Of a stretch of DNA of 64,000 bases, positions 25,914 through 36,470 are shown in pieces. The DNA is from CAVTHW01 sp963734625. Its GTDB lineage: Bacteria; Acidobacteriota; Terriglobia; Bryobacterales; Bryobacteraceae. Under the pieces are notes generated by a model, which saw only the letters and a list, made by a program, of their open reading frames with translations, was not told where the DNA came from and did not search any database. How positions within the stretch are numbered: the first letter of the stretch is position 1; the number at the start of each line of letters is the position of its first letter. The stretch lies in contig CAVTHW010000015.1 of assembly GCA_963734625.1 (NCBI GenBank), positions 1 through 64,000 on the forward strand, written 5' to 3'. A program made the translations under genes and the position numbers.

Positions 25914-26241
25914 CTACAGCGTTTTCAGGTAAGCGATCAGATCGTCCTTTTCAGCGGCATCGAGTAACTGTCGATAGGGAGGCATTCCCTTTGCCGCCGA
26001 CTTCGATGCGAGCTCGCACGTTTGCCTCCGTCATCGGTTTCCCGTCCGTGAGCCTTTGTTTCTTGAAGAGTCCCTTCAGGCCGGGGCCGATCTTCTTCTC
26101 GCCGCTCGCGGCGTTGTGACATACGGCGCACTGAGCAAATACGGCAGCCCCTGTCTTGGCGTCGCCTCCTGGGGCCGCCCAGAGCGAGAGTCCCAGTGCG
26201 GCGCATCCGGCAAGTGCGCCCAGCCGCGATTGTCTCATCAT
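25914..26241 (-). CDS. Small cytochrome c with frameshift near C-terminus
   Basis: N-terminal signal peptide (LGALAGCAALGLSLWAA), heme site CAVCHN, then KKIGPGLKGLFKKQRLTDGK. The frame after EVGGKG fails (NASLSTVT then stop), but dropping one A from AAAGGGAATG restores GMPPYRQLLDAAEKDDLIAY ending LKTL, including the axial Met of class I cytochrome c, with the stop at 25914. One-base insertion, position about 25993. Exported electron carrier. It diverges from the ArsA-type ATPase gene, whose ATG is 27 nt upstream. Confidence 0.85.
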
Positions 26242-26267
26242 CTTCCTTCCCAGTTTACAATCAAAGC

Positions 26268-27461
26268 ATGAGAATACTCCTCTTCACGGGTAAAGGAGGG
26301 GTAGGAAAGACCAGCCTGGGCGCGGCCACCGGCGTACGGCTGGCGCAACTGGGCCACCGGACGCTGGTCATGAGCGTGGACCCCGCGCACAGCCTGGCGG
26401 ACTCTTTCGACCTCAGCGCAGGCCTGTTCCAAGGCGAGACGGCGGACCCCTACCGGGTCGGCGAGCACCTCGACATCCAGGAAGTCAACATCCAAAAGGA
26501 GATCAAGCGCCACTGGAAGGAGATCTCCGCCTACGTCACCTCCGTGCTGCGCACCACCGGAATCGGCGACGTGGAGGCCGAGGAGTTGGCGATCCTCCCT
26601 GGAATGGAAGAGCTGAGCGCCATGATGTACGTGAACCAGTACCGGCGCGAGCGGCGCTACGACGTGATCGTGCTGGACTGCGCTCCAACGGCCGAGTCCA
26701 TGCGGTTCATCAGCATGCCTACCACGCTCGACTGGTACATGAAGCATATCTTTCCCTTCCAGCGCAGCGTGCTGAAGGCCGTCCGGCCGATCGCCAACAA
26801 AGTGTCACCGGTCCAATTGCCGGCGGACAGCTACTTCGTCAATGTCCAGGAATTGTTCGGCAAACTGGAAGGCATTCAGGAACTGCTGGAGAACCCGGCC
26901 TCGACCAGCGTGCGGCTGGCGACCAATCCGGAAAAGATGGTGCTGCGGGAGACCCAGCGGGCATTCGTCTACTTTTCGTTGCACGGCCTCACCGTGGATA
27001 CGGTGATCGTGAACCGTCTGTTGCCCGCCGTGGTGAACGACCCGTATTTCGCGCGCTGGCTGAAATCGCAGAACGAGATCATGGGCGAGATCGAAGAGTA
27101 CTTCGCGCCCGTGCCCGTGAAGCGCGTGCCACTGTTCACCACCGAGGTGCTGGGACGAAAGAGGCTCGAGGAATTGGCCGCCATCTTGTATCCGAAGGGC
27201 GAAGATCCGGCCAGCGTGGTGCGAGTGGAGCGGCCCTACAGCTTCGTCAAGCGGGACGGTTTCTACGAGGTGCGCCTGCGGCTGCCCTTCGCCACGAAGG
27301 GGGAAGTGGGGCTGTTCAAGAAGGGCGACGAACTGGTGATCGAGATCGGAAGCCTGCGCCGTCACGTCGGCCTGCCGGCTTCCATGGCGGGCCTGAGCCC
27401 GGTGCGGGCCAGGCTGGACAACAAGCTGCTGACGGTGGAATTGAAGGAGGTTGGCTCATGA
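26268..27461 (+). CDS. ArsA/GET3-family ATPase
   Basis: 397 residues. Deviant Walker A GKGGVGKTSLGAATGVRLAQ and switch I DPAHSLADSFDLSAG at the start, VLDCAPTAESMRFISMPT in the middle, and IEIGSLRRHVGLPASMAGLS near the end are signatures of the ArsA/TRC40 family. In arsenic-resistant bacteria ArsA powers ArsB, but single-copy bacterial relatives may handle membrane or metal targeting instead; no ars operon genes are here. Its stop overlaps the start of the 77-residue gene by ATGA, so a small partner protein is co-translated. Confidence 0.85.
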   Translation: MRILLFTGKGGVGKTSLGAATGVRLAQLGHRTLVMSVDPAHSLADSFDLSAGLFQGETADPYRVGEHLDIQEVNIQKEIKRHWKEISAYVTSVLRTTGIGDVEAEELAILPGMEELSAMMYVNQYRRERRYDVIVLDCAPTAESMRFISMPTTLDWYMKHIFPFQRSVLKAVRPIANKVSPVQLPADSYFVNVQELFGKLEGIQELLENPASTSVRLATNPEKMVLRETQRAFVYFSLHGLTVDTVIVNRLLPAVVNDPYFARWLKSQNEIMGEIEEYFAPVPVKRVPLFTTEVLGRKRLEELAAILYPKGEDPASVVRVERPYSFVKRDGFYEVRLRLPFATKGEVGLFKKGDELVIEIGSLRRHVGLPASMAGLSPVRARLDNKLLTVELKEVGS

Positions 27462-27691
27462 ACGGAAAGAAAAGGACTGCTCCGCGGGCCGCGGAGCCCG
27501 AGGCCAGGTGCCTCTGCATGGGAATGGGGCCGAAATTGACCGAGATGCTGGAGTGCCGTTCCCAGGCCGCGGCGGGGCACATGCGCAACGCCCGCGTGGA
27601 GTTTCTGAAGGCCATGCGCGCGCTGATCGACGAGCGCATCGAGCACCTTTCGCGGTCTCCCAGAAAAGGAACCGCGGTCCCGGTGGAGTGA
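27458..27691 (+). CDS. Small protein coupled to ArsA-like ATPase
   Basis: 77 residues with basic N-terminus (KKRTAPRAAEPEARCLC) containing two Cys, a possible Met/Cys-rich patch (CLCMGMGPKLTEMLECRSQA), then two amphipathic helices (VEFLKAMRALIDERIEHL). Translationally coupled (ATGA) to the ATPase. No family recognised; it could be a client or regulator of the ATPase. Confidence 0.6.
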   Translation: MNGKKRTAPRAAEPEARCLCMGMGPKLTEMLECRSQAAAGHMRNARVEFLKAMRALIDERIEHLSRSPRKGTAVPVE

Positions 27692-27730
27692 TTCGCGCGG
27701 CGCCGGCTCGTGTTAAACTGAAGTCCTCCC

Positions 27731-28399
27731 ATGAAGTTCGGCGTCGTAGTGTTTCCCGGCAGCAACTGCGACCACGATGCGTGGTACGCCACCTCCCAGA
27801 ACCTCGGCGAATCGGCGGAGTATATCTGGCACGACTCGACGAGCTTGGGCAGCGTCGATGCGGTCATCCTTCCCGGCGGGTTCGCCTACGGAGATTACCT
27901 GCGCTGCGGCGCCATCGCCAAATTCTCTCCCGTAATGCGCGCGGTGCGCGAATTCGCCGCCGGCGGCGGGTTGGTGCTGGGCATCTGCAACGGCTTTCAG
28001 ATTCTGGTAGAAAGCGGCCTGCTGCCCGGCGCCCTGATCCGCAACCGCGGCTTGAAGTTCATTTGCCGGCCGGTGGACCTGGTCACCGCCACCACGAACT
28101 CGCCCTTCACCTGCCGGGCCCAAAAGGGCGGTTCCCTGACCTTCTCCATCGCTCACGGCGAGGGCTGCTATTACGCCGACGAGCATACGCTCGATGAACT
28201 CGAGGCCGAGGACCGCGTGGCCTTCCGCTACGCCGATAACCCTAACGGCTCGCTGCGCGACATCGCCGGCGTTCTCAACCGCGAAAGGAACGTGATGGGC
28301 CTGATGCCGCACCCGGAGCGCGCCGCCGATCCGCTGATGGGCTCGACCGACGGCCTGGTCATCTTCCAGTCAATGGTCTCCGCGATGGCGGTGAAGTGA
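27731..28399 (+). CDS. purQ: Phosphoribosylformylglycinamidine synthase, glutaminase subunit
   Basis: 222 residues. Class I glutamine amidotransferase that feeds ammonia to PurL in step four of purine synthesis. Key motifs: FPGSNCDHDAWYA, VILPGGFAYGDYLR, nucleophile Cys in LGICNGFQILVESG, and the His/Glu pair in VMGLMPHPERAADP. Length as expected for PurQ of the three-subunit enzyme (PurS-PurQ-PurL). No purS gene is recognised next to it. The purL start lies a few bases after its stop. Confidence 0.93.
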   Translation: MKFGVVVFPGSNCDHDAWYATSQNLGESAEYIWHDSTSLGSVDAVILPGGFAYGDYLRCGAIAKFSPVMRAVREFAAGGGLVLGICNGFQILVESGLLPGALIRNRGLKFICRPVDLVTATTNSPFTCRAQKGGSLTFSIAHGEGCYYADEHTLDELEAEDRVAFRYADNPNGSLRDIAGVLNRERNVMGLMPHPERAADPLMGSTDGLVIFQSMVSAMAVK

Positions 28400-28401
28400 T
28401 C

Positions 28402-30619
<2,218 letters not shown>

Positions 30620-30626
30620 GGCCACG

Positions 30627-32039
30627 ATGAACGAGCTCCACGAAGAATGTGGTGTTTTTGCCATCTACGGGCACCCGGAGGCGGCTAACCTCACCTACCT
30701 GGGGCTTTACGCTTTACAGCACCGGGGGCAGGAGAGCGCCGGCATTGCCACCAGCGACGGCCGCGAGATCCACTGCTACAAGGCTATGGGCCACATCGCC
30801 GATATCTTCACGCCGCCGGTGCTCGGGTCGCTGCCGGGATCGCAGGCGATCGGCCATACCCGCTATTCGACGGCCGGGGATACGGTGATCGGCAACGCCC
30901 AGCCGTTTTCGGTGGCCTGCCACAAGGGCCGTATCGCGGTGGCGCACAACGGGAACCTTACCAACGCCGTCGAACTGCGGCGGGACCTGGAGCGCAACGG
31001 GTCCATTTTCCAGAGTTCCAGCGATACGGAAGTGATTCTGCACCTGGTGGCCTGCTCGCGCGAGAGGACCCTGGCGGGCGCGCTGCGCGAGGCACTGCTG
31101 CAGATTGAAGGCGCGTTTTCGCTGGTCTTCCTGGCCGAGGACCAGGTGATCGTGGCGCGCGACCCCCACGGCTTCCGCCCCATGGCGGTGGGGCAGATGG
31201 AGCTTTCGGGCGGGCAGAAGAGTTACGTGTTCGCCTCGGAGACCTGCGCCTTCGACCTGATCGGGGCGGTCTACCTGAACGACGTCGAACCGGGAGAAAT
31301 GGTGATCGTCGGGCCGGAGGGATTGACCCGCGAGCGCTTCGCTCCGGAGCGGCCGCACGCCTTCTGCGTGTTCGAGCACGTGTACTTCTCCAGGCCCGAT
31401 TCGATGGTCTTCGGGCGCTCGGTGTCGGAATCGCGCGAGATGCTGGGGCGCTTGCTGGCGCGCGAGTGGCCCGCCGACGCCGACGTGGTGGTGCCCGTGC
31501 CGGACTCGGGCGTCGCCGCGGCCATCGGTTTCTCGGACGAATCCGGCATCCCGTTCCGGCAGGCGCTCATCCGCAACCACTACGTGGGCCGGACCTTCAT
31601 CGAGCCCTCGCAGGCCATCCGGGATTTCGGCGTGAAGCTGAAGTTGAACCCGGTGCGGCGGCTGCTTGAGGGCAAGCGCGTGGTGCTGGTGGACGACTCG
31701 ATCGTGCGGGGCACCACCAGCCGCAAGATCGTGCGCATGGTGCGCAGCGCCGGGGCCCGCGAGGTTCACTTGCGGATCTCGTGCCCGCCCACCATCTCGC
31801 CGTGCTACTACGGCGTAGACACGCCAACCAAGCGGGAGCTGATCGCGGCTAATAACACGGTCGAGGAGATCCGGCGATTCGTGGAAGCCGATTCGCTGGG
31901 CTACCTGTCATTGGCCCGCTTGCGCGAGGCCGTGGGCGACGTGAATCACGAGTACTGCTACGCCTGTTACACGGGCGACTACCCCACCGATCTGGTCCGC
32001 ATCGAAGAGTTGCTCGCTAGCAAGCCCCACCGGTTGTAA
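30627..32039 (+). CDS. purF: Amidophosphoribosyltransferase
   Basis: First committed enzyme of purine synthesis: transfers amide nitrogen of glutamine to PRPP. 470 residues. Propeptide of seven residues precedes the nucleophile Cys (HEECGVFAIYG); HRGQESAGIATSDG is the glutaminase channel region; PVPDSGVAAAIGFSDE and the PRPP loop VVLVDDSIVRGTTSRKIV are typical. Cysteines in RISCPPTISPCYYG and EYCYACYTGDYPTDL match those that bind the 4Fe-4S cluster in B. subtilis-type PurF. Immediately after purL in a purQ-purL-purF operon (gap 7 nt). A perfect palindrome follows downstream at 32112. Confidence 0.95.
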   Translation: MNELHEECGVFAIYGHPEAANLTYLGLYALQHRGQESAGIATSDGREIHCYKAMGHIADIFTPPVLGSLPGSQAIGHTRYSTAGDTVIGNAQPFSVACHKGRIAVAHNGNLTNAVELRRDLERNGSIFQSSSDTEVILHLVACSRERTLAGALREALLQIEGAFSLVFLAEDQVIVARDPHGFRPMAVGQMELSGGQKSYVFASETCAFDLIGAVYLNDVEPGEMVIVGPEGLTRERFAPERPHAFCVFEHVYFSRPDSMVFGRSVSESREMLGRLLAREWPADADVVVPVPDSGVAAAIGFSDESGIPFRQALIRNHYVGRTFIEPSQAIRDFGVKLKLNPVRRLLEGKRVVLVDDSIVRGTTSRKIVRMVRSAGAREVHLRISCPPTISPCYYGVDTPTKRELIAANNTVEEIRRFVEADSLGYLSLARLREAVGDVNHEYCYACYTGDYPTDLVRIEELLASKPHRL

Positions 32040-32111
32040 GCGGCGGCTTTCCTGAAATCCATTCCGGCGGTAGCGTTGCACGGCCAAGCGGGCAGCCCGG
32101 AGGTAGCTCGA

Positions 32112-32136
32112 AGGTACGCGTACCTGCGCGCTACGC
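32112..32136. repeat. Nested palindromes downstream of purF
   Basis: AGGTACGCGTACCT (32112-32125) is a perfect 14-bp palindrome, followed at once by GCGCG-CTA-CGCGC. It lies 70 nt past the purF stop and may form a hairpin that ends or protects the purine mRNA; no T-tract follows, so factor-independent termination is unlikely. Confidence 0.45.
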
Positions 32137-32167
32137 GCTGCAAGGTTGGCGCCCTGTCACGGATCGG

Positions 32168-32956
32168 TCATGTAACCGGAGTGCCTCGCCTGCGCCTTGT
32201 CTCGATGGTTGCCAGCGAGTCGAAGAGACTGCCTGCTGCCTTCTCCAGCGGACCCAGGCGGGTGGGATAGAAATATTCCGATTCGAACCAGCCCTTGGCC
32301 GTGAAGTAGGTGTAGTCCCGATAGCTGTCGTCTTGCAGCAGCTTAATGCTCGTTCGGGCCATCCTGAAGGCCATGAGATTGAGCAACTTCGGCACGCAGT
32401 AGGCCGGCTTCGCCAGTCTGTTGTGAAAGCGCGTGCTCAGCCTCTCAAGTGCCCTGTCAATCTTCCGCTGTTCCTTCTCCGTGCTCGGCTCGAGGGCTGT
32501 GACGCAAGTGCCCTTCACGGTGTTGAAGCCCAGACCATTGCCGACGAAATCGAGGTATTTCACTATCTTGGTGCCGCCGTAGATGCCTTGAACAACGATG
32601 CTGGTGAAAGTTTTCCCGAAAAAGCGTGGGCGATGGAAGACGAAGCCGAGCCGGTCGAGGAACGCCTTCATGGTCGCCGATACCTGGTATGAGTAATTCG
32701 GGGATGCGAAGACGACTCCATCGGACGCCATGAGCTTCTCGATGAGCACGTCCCGATCGTCCTTCAAAGGACAGTACTCCTCGCCTTTGTTGAAGCACAG
32801 CTTGCAGCCCCTACACATATCGAGTCGATAGTCGCTGAGGGCTACGATTTCATATTCGACGTTACCGAGGGACTGCAGATTTTTCAGGAATTGCAGGACC
32901 GCATTGTGAGTGCTCCGCTTGCGGGCAGTACCGATGATTGCGGTGACTTTCTTCAC
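32168..32956 (-). CDS. NAD(P)H-dependent FMN reductase / flavodoxin-like protein
   Basis: 262 residues. Flavodoxin-like start (KKVTAIIGTARKRSTHNAVL), with CRGCKLCFNKGEEYCPLKDD near residue 50 and the FMN-binding loop ASPNYSYQVSATMKAFLDR. This is the arsenic-resistance ArsH/IsF-like or WrbA-type reductase fold; the Cys-rich CxxC insert (CRGCKLC) is typical of ISF-like iron-sulfur flavoproteins but spacing CxxCxxC-(x)6-C should be verified. The C-terminal half (VPKLLNLMAFRMARTSIKLL) does not match anything known to me. Monocistronic. Confidence 0.75.
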   Translation of the reverse strand: MKKVTAIIGTARKRSTHNAVLQFLKNLQSLGNVEYEIVALSDYRLDMCRGCKLCFNKGEEYCPLKDDRDVLIEKLMASDGVVFASPNYSYQVSATMKAFLDRLGFVFHRPRFFGKTFTSIVVQGIYGGTKIVKYLDFVGNGLGFNTVKGTCVTALEPSTEKEQRKIDRALERLSTRFHNRLAKPAYCVPKLLNLMAFRMARTSIKLLQDDSYRDYTYFTAKGWFESEYFYPTRLGPLEKAAGSLFDSLATIETRRRRGTPVT

Positions 32957-33218
32957 GTTGCTTCCTCCTGTGACCCCCTCTCCGTGTGCCTCCTGGGATC
33001 GACCGCGCCGTCACGAAACTTGCGCCATGTCTCCGGCCTTTGAAAGCAATCCTAACTCGAACGATGCCGCATGTCACTCCCCTGTTAACTTCCGAGGAGG
33101 TTGTGCCGCCTGTTGCATCGGTCACATGGACGCAGCCGCCTTGCTGTAGTGCTTCGGCGAAACGGCGGGCAAAGCGACAGTTCCGCTGGATCAACTCCGC
33201 CAGGCCGGAGCGTCCTAA

Positions 33219-34343
33219 TCAGAACTTGCGCCCCATCAAATGCCCCGCCATGGCTGCTGTAGCTCCGAGGCGCCCGAATCGCTCCTGGAAGATCGTCGTG
33301 TACAACGCTCCCATGTCCTTCGGCGGCGGCTTGCTGCCATCCTTCCGGTGCAGGCGCACCGCGCCTGATGGGCAGGTCGTGACGCACAGCCCGCAGCCGA
33401 TGCACCGCTCCTCAGCCACCATCGGCGGTTCATCTCCGGACGTGATTGCGTCCATCTGACAGCGCGTCTCGCAGGTCCCGCATACCTGACACGTTTCGCC
33501 GTCCACCCGGGCCACGAAATCCGTCTGGAAGAAATCCGCCGGTCTGGGCAGCTTCTTCGCTGTCGTCAGGACGCCGCAGCAGCAGCCGCAGCAGCAGCAG
33601 ACAAAGATCGGCTCCAACGTGTTCTGGGGCTCCAGCACCAACCCCTCGCGGTCTGCCTGTTCCAGCAGGGCCAGCATCTCCAGCTTGCTGACCTCGCGTG
33701 CGGCTGCCTTCTCGATCATCATGACCGCCGCGGCGCCGAGCAACAGGCAGTTCTGCCGCTCCTTCGTCTGGCGGCACGGCTCGCCCGTAAGATCCTTGCC
33801 CTGCCGGCAGATGCAGTTCAGCGCCGCGAAGGGTCCCGGGCTTGCCTCGACGAAGTTGCGGATGTCCTGGTAACTCGCGACCGCGCGTTCCACCTCAATG
33901 GACTTGTGCACCGGCACGGTTCTCATCTGCGGCGTCCGCCCCGAGTGCAAGGCGCGCCCAAACGTCTCGTCGAAGTAGGCGCGCACATCCCGCTCCAGAG
34001 CCGGCGTCAGCCGGTTCACCTGCGCCTCGTACATGCCCAGCACCAGCGGCGCCTTGCCGTAGAGAGGCCCTCCCTTGCCGGGCAATTTGTTGATCGAGCC
34101 CCTTTCCGCCATGCGGTCCAAGGCCGCGCCAAGTTGTTCCCGGCCGATCTCATTCCTGATTCGCCGGTGAATCGCTCCGAGCGGTTCCGGAATCGCGCTC
34201 AGGTTCAGGGCCAGCCGCGCCTCCTCGGGCGTGAAAAGCTGCTTCAGGATTCGGATCTCCACGCCGGATTCGGTGGCCGGATACGGTACCGGCATGCGGT
34301 CCAGGTGACGCTGAAGTTCGCGGTAGAGTTGGTCGTCTTCCAT
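33219..34343 (-). CDS. Cys-rich 4Fe-4S protein with unusual CCCC-CCC motif
   Basis: 374 residues. Residues 1-200 are helical with an N-terminal region (LYRELQRHLDRMPVPYPATE) and contain Cys in LNCICRQGKDLTGEPCRQTK. Around residue 245 is EPIFVCCCCGCCCGVLTTAK, seven Cys in nine residues. Two ferredoxin clusters follow: CQVCGTCETRC and CIGCGLCVTTCPSGAV. Comparable C-rich proteins occur near electron-transfer flavoproteins in anaerobes, but I cannot name a family with confidence. Probably a cytoplasmic electron-transfer or Fe-S sensor protein. Confidence 0.75.
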   Translation of the reverse strand: MEDDQLYRELQRHLDRMPVPYPATESGVEIRILKQLFTPEEARLALNLSAIPEPLGAIHRRIRNEIGREQLGAALDRMAERGSINKLPGKGGPLYGKAPLVLGMYEAQVNRLTPALERDVRAYFDETFGRALHSGRTPQMRTVPVHKSIEVERAVASYQDIRNFVEASPGPFAALNCICRQGKDLTGEPCRQTKERQNCLLLGAAAVMMIEKAAAREVSKLEMLALLEQADREGLVLEPQNTLEPIFVCCCCGCCCGVLTTAKKLPRPADFFQTDFVARVDGETCQVCGTCETRCQMDAITSGDEPPMVAEERCIGCGLCVTTCPSGAVRLHRKDGSKPPPKDMGALYTTIFQERFGRLGATAAMAGHLMGRKF

Positions 34344-34417
34344 CCCGGTTCCTCCTTATCCCCCGATCCTACACCGATCCGCGGGCGTATTGTGCTAACT
34401 TGCTTTTGGGAGGAAGT

Positions 34418-35299
34418 ATGGCTCAAGCGACGCGACGTGGCTTCCTGAAATGCGGGTTGGCCGCGGCGGCTGCCGGAGTAATCCCGGCGCGGGCGGCGGC
34501 CAGGAGATTGGCCAGCGATTGGGTTCCTTTGGGCAAGTCCGGTGTCCAGGTGACGCGCCTGGCCTTCGGATGCGGGACTTTCAACGGATCGGTGCAGGCC
34601 AAGTTGGGGCAGGAAGAGTTCACGCGCCTCGTCCGCCATGCCTACGATCGCGGAATCCGGTTCTTCGAGACCTCCGAGACGTACCAGACCCCGGTCATGC
34701 TGGGGACCGCGCTGAAAGGGATTCCGCGCGAATCCTACCGGCTGATGACAAAAATCAGCAACTCTCGCGGGGGCGATCCACAGGCCAAGATCGACAAAGC
34801 CCGCCAGGCCCTCAACACGGAATACTTTGACATCATGTTGATGCACTGCATGCGCAGCCCAAAATGGCCGGAGGAGACCAAAGCCGCGCAGGACGCGCTT
34901 TCGGAGGCCAAGGCGAAGAAGATTGTTCGGGCGCACGGCGCTTCCGTGCATGGGTTACAGGCGCTGGCCGCCTTCCCTGAGAACAAGTGGCTGGACATCG
35001 CCATGATCCGCATGAACCACTCCGGCGTCAAGATGGATTCTCAGGACTTGCGCGACACCGAGACTATCGGCGACGTCAAGCAGGTGGTGGAACACGCGAC
35101 CAAAGTCCACGCGCAGGGGATCGGCGTGCTCAGCATGAAACTGGTGGGAGAGGGACGCTTCACCGCCCCCGAAGATCGTGAAGCGGCGATGAAATTCACC
35201 ATGGGCCTGGGCGTGGTGGACGCGGTCACCCTGGGCTATAAGAGCACCGCGGAAGTCGATGAGGCGATCGAGCGGATGGAGCGCGCTCTCAACGCGTGA
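34418..35299 (+). CDS. Aldo/keto reductase with Tat leader
   Basis: About 293 residues. MAQATRRGFLKCGLAAAAAG is a twin-arginine type leader (RRGFLK), so the enzyme is likely exported folded. The body has WVPLGKSGVQVTRLAFGCGT, then RHAYDRGIRFFETSETY with the catalytic Tyr of the AKR barrel region (ETSETYQT), MTKISNSRGGDPQAKIDKAR, and DIMLMHCMRSPKWPEETKAA. A GGGAGGAAG ribosome site precedes the ATG. Its stop overlaps the GTG of the next Rieske gene (GTGA), starting a four-gene cluster. Confidence 0.8.
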   Translation: MAQATRRGFLKCGLAAAAAGVIPARAAARRLASDWVPLGKSGVQVTRLAFGCGTFNGSVQAKLGQEEFTRLVRHAYDRGIRFFETSETYQTPVMLGTALKGIPRESYRLMTKISNSRGGDPQAKIDKARQALNTEYFDIMLMHCMRSPKWPEETKAAQDALSEAKAKKIVRAHGASVHGLQALAAFPENKWLDIAMIRMNHSGVKMDSQDLRDTETIGDVKQVVEHATKVHAQGIGVLSMKLVGEGRFTAPEDREAAMKFTMGLGVVDAVTLGYKSTAEVDEAIERMERALNA

Positions 35300-35757
35300 A
35301 ACGGGACCCCGCAGCGGAACCTCTGGATCGCCGCGATCTCCTTCGGGGATCGTTTGCGTTTCTCGGGGTTCTGCCGCTTTGTTGCAGCACGCCGGAGATC
35401 GGCAAGGAGAGCGTCCGGTACGACGGCAATACCCTGGTGGTTGATCTCCGCAAGGCGTCCGGGCTTCGCCCCGCCGGTTCGGCAGGGGCTGTCGTAGACC
35501 AGGGCCGCAAGCTCGACATCATCATCGCCCATACCGGCGGGGACCGTTTCGTCGCCCTCGACCGCCACTGCACTCACGGAGGCGCGCACTGCACATACAA
35601 CCACAAGCGCCGGACCCTTCAGTGCACCAGCCTGAACCACGCCGAGTACGACCTGGCGGGGACCCTGCTGCACGGACGAACGCACGGCAACTTGCGCGCC
35701 TACGAGGTCCGGCGAAGCGGCGACTTGCTGAGAATCGAGTTGAAGGGAAGCGGTTGA
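35296..35757 (+). CDS. Rieske-like [2Fe-2S] protein with leader
   Basis: 153 residues beginning MKRDPAAEPLDRRDLLRGSF then FAFLGVLPLCCS, a Tat-like or lipobox-type leader. The Rieske centre is suggested by ALDRHCTHGGAHCTYNHKRR and LQCTSLNHAEYDLAGTLLHG: the first box (C-T-H) fits but the second reads C-T-S-L-N-H, four residues rather than two between Cys and His, so cluster ligation needs checking. Start is GTG overlapping the aldo/keto reductase stop; its TGA overlaps the next ATG (TGATG). Confidence 0.65.
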   Translation: MKRDPAAEPLDRRDLLRGSFAFLGVLPLCCSTPEIGKESVRYDGNTLVVDLRKASGLRPAGSAGAVVDQGRKLDIIIAHTGGDRFVALDRHCTHGGAHCTYNHKRRTLQCTSLNHAEYDLAGTLLHGRTHGNLRAYEVRRSGDLLRIELKGSG

Positions 35758-36452
35758 TGCGGCTGATCCTCGCCCTCTGCCTGTCTTCGACAGCCCTGCT
35801 CGCACAGCGTCCCGAATTTGTGCGCATTCCGCCCGGATCGTTCGGGGAGGTCCGCTTCGAGCGGCCCTTCTGGATGGGGAAGACCGAGGTCACGGTGCGG
35901 CAGTTCACAGCGTTCGTGAAGGCGGCCGGATACCGGACAACAGCCGAACGCTCGAACGCGCCTCGCACCTGGAAGACTCCCGGTTTCGGAGTCTCGGGGA
36001 ATCAGCCGGTGGTCTACGTGACCGTCAGGGACGCCGCGGCATACTGCGAGTGGGTGGGCGCACGGCTGCCGTCGGATGCGGAGTGGGAGTACGCCGCCCG
36101 CGCCGGCGCGGACACGCGGCACTACTGGGGCGACGCTATCGACGGAAAGTATCTGTGGTACCGCGCGAACTCCGACGGCAAGCCGCGCTCTGTCGGAACC
36201 AGGCTTCCGAACCGGTGGGGGCTTTACGACATCGAAGGCAACGTCTGGGAGTGGGTGATGTCCGATCCAGTCAACGGAGAGCCGATGGCCAACCGGCGAG
36301 GTGGCTCATGGATAGACTGCGCCGACTTCGACCCCGAGCCGGGCGAGCCGGCCTCGCCTCTGATCGGCCTCTCAAAGTGGTATAAGATCTCGGTCACCTA
36401 CGACCACCGCTACGATGACATCGGCTTCCGCTGCGCGCGCGACGAGAAGTAG
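35757..36452 (+). CDS. SUMF1/FGE-sulfatase-fold protein (first copy)
   Basis: 231 residues with signal peptide (MRLILALCLSSTALLAQ). Fold signature: EFVRIPPGSF, PFWMGKTEVTVRQFTAFVKA, YCEWVGARLPSDAEWEYAAR, NRWGLYDIEGNVWEWVMSDP and ANRRGGSWIDCADFD. The copper/cysteine pair used by true formylglycine-generating enzyme is not evident in RGGSWIDCADF, so a non-FGE role (C-type-lectin-like scaffold) is more likely. Coupled by TGATG to the Rieske-like gene; 18 nt after it ends is the oxidoreductase gene. Confidence 0.8.
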   Translation: MRLILALCLSSTALLAQRPEFVRIPPGSFGEVRFERPFWMGKTEVTVRQFTAFVKAAGYRTTAERSNAPRTWKTPGFGVSGNQPVVYVTVRDAAAYCEWVGARLPSDAEWEYAARAGADTRHYWGDAIDGKYLWYRANSDGKPRSVGTRLPNRWGLYDIEGNVWEWVMSDPVNGEPMANRRGGSWIDCADFDPEPGEPASPLIGLSKWYKISVTYDHRYDDIGFRCARDEK

Positions 36453-36470
36453 AATTTCGAAGGAGGACCT

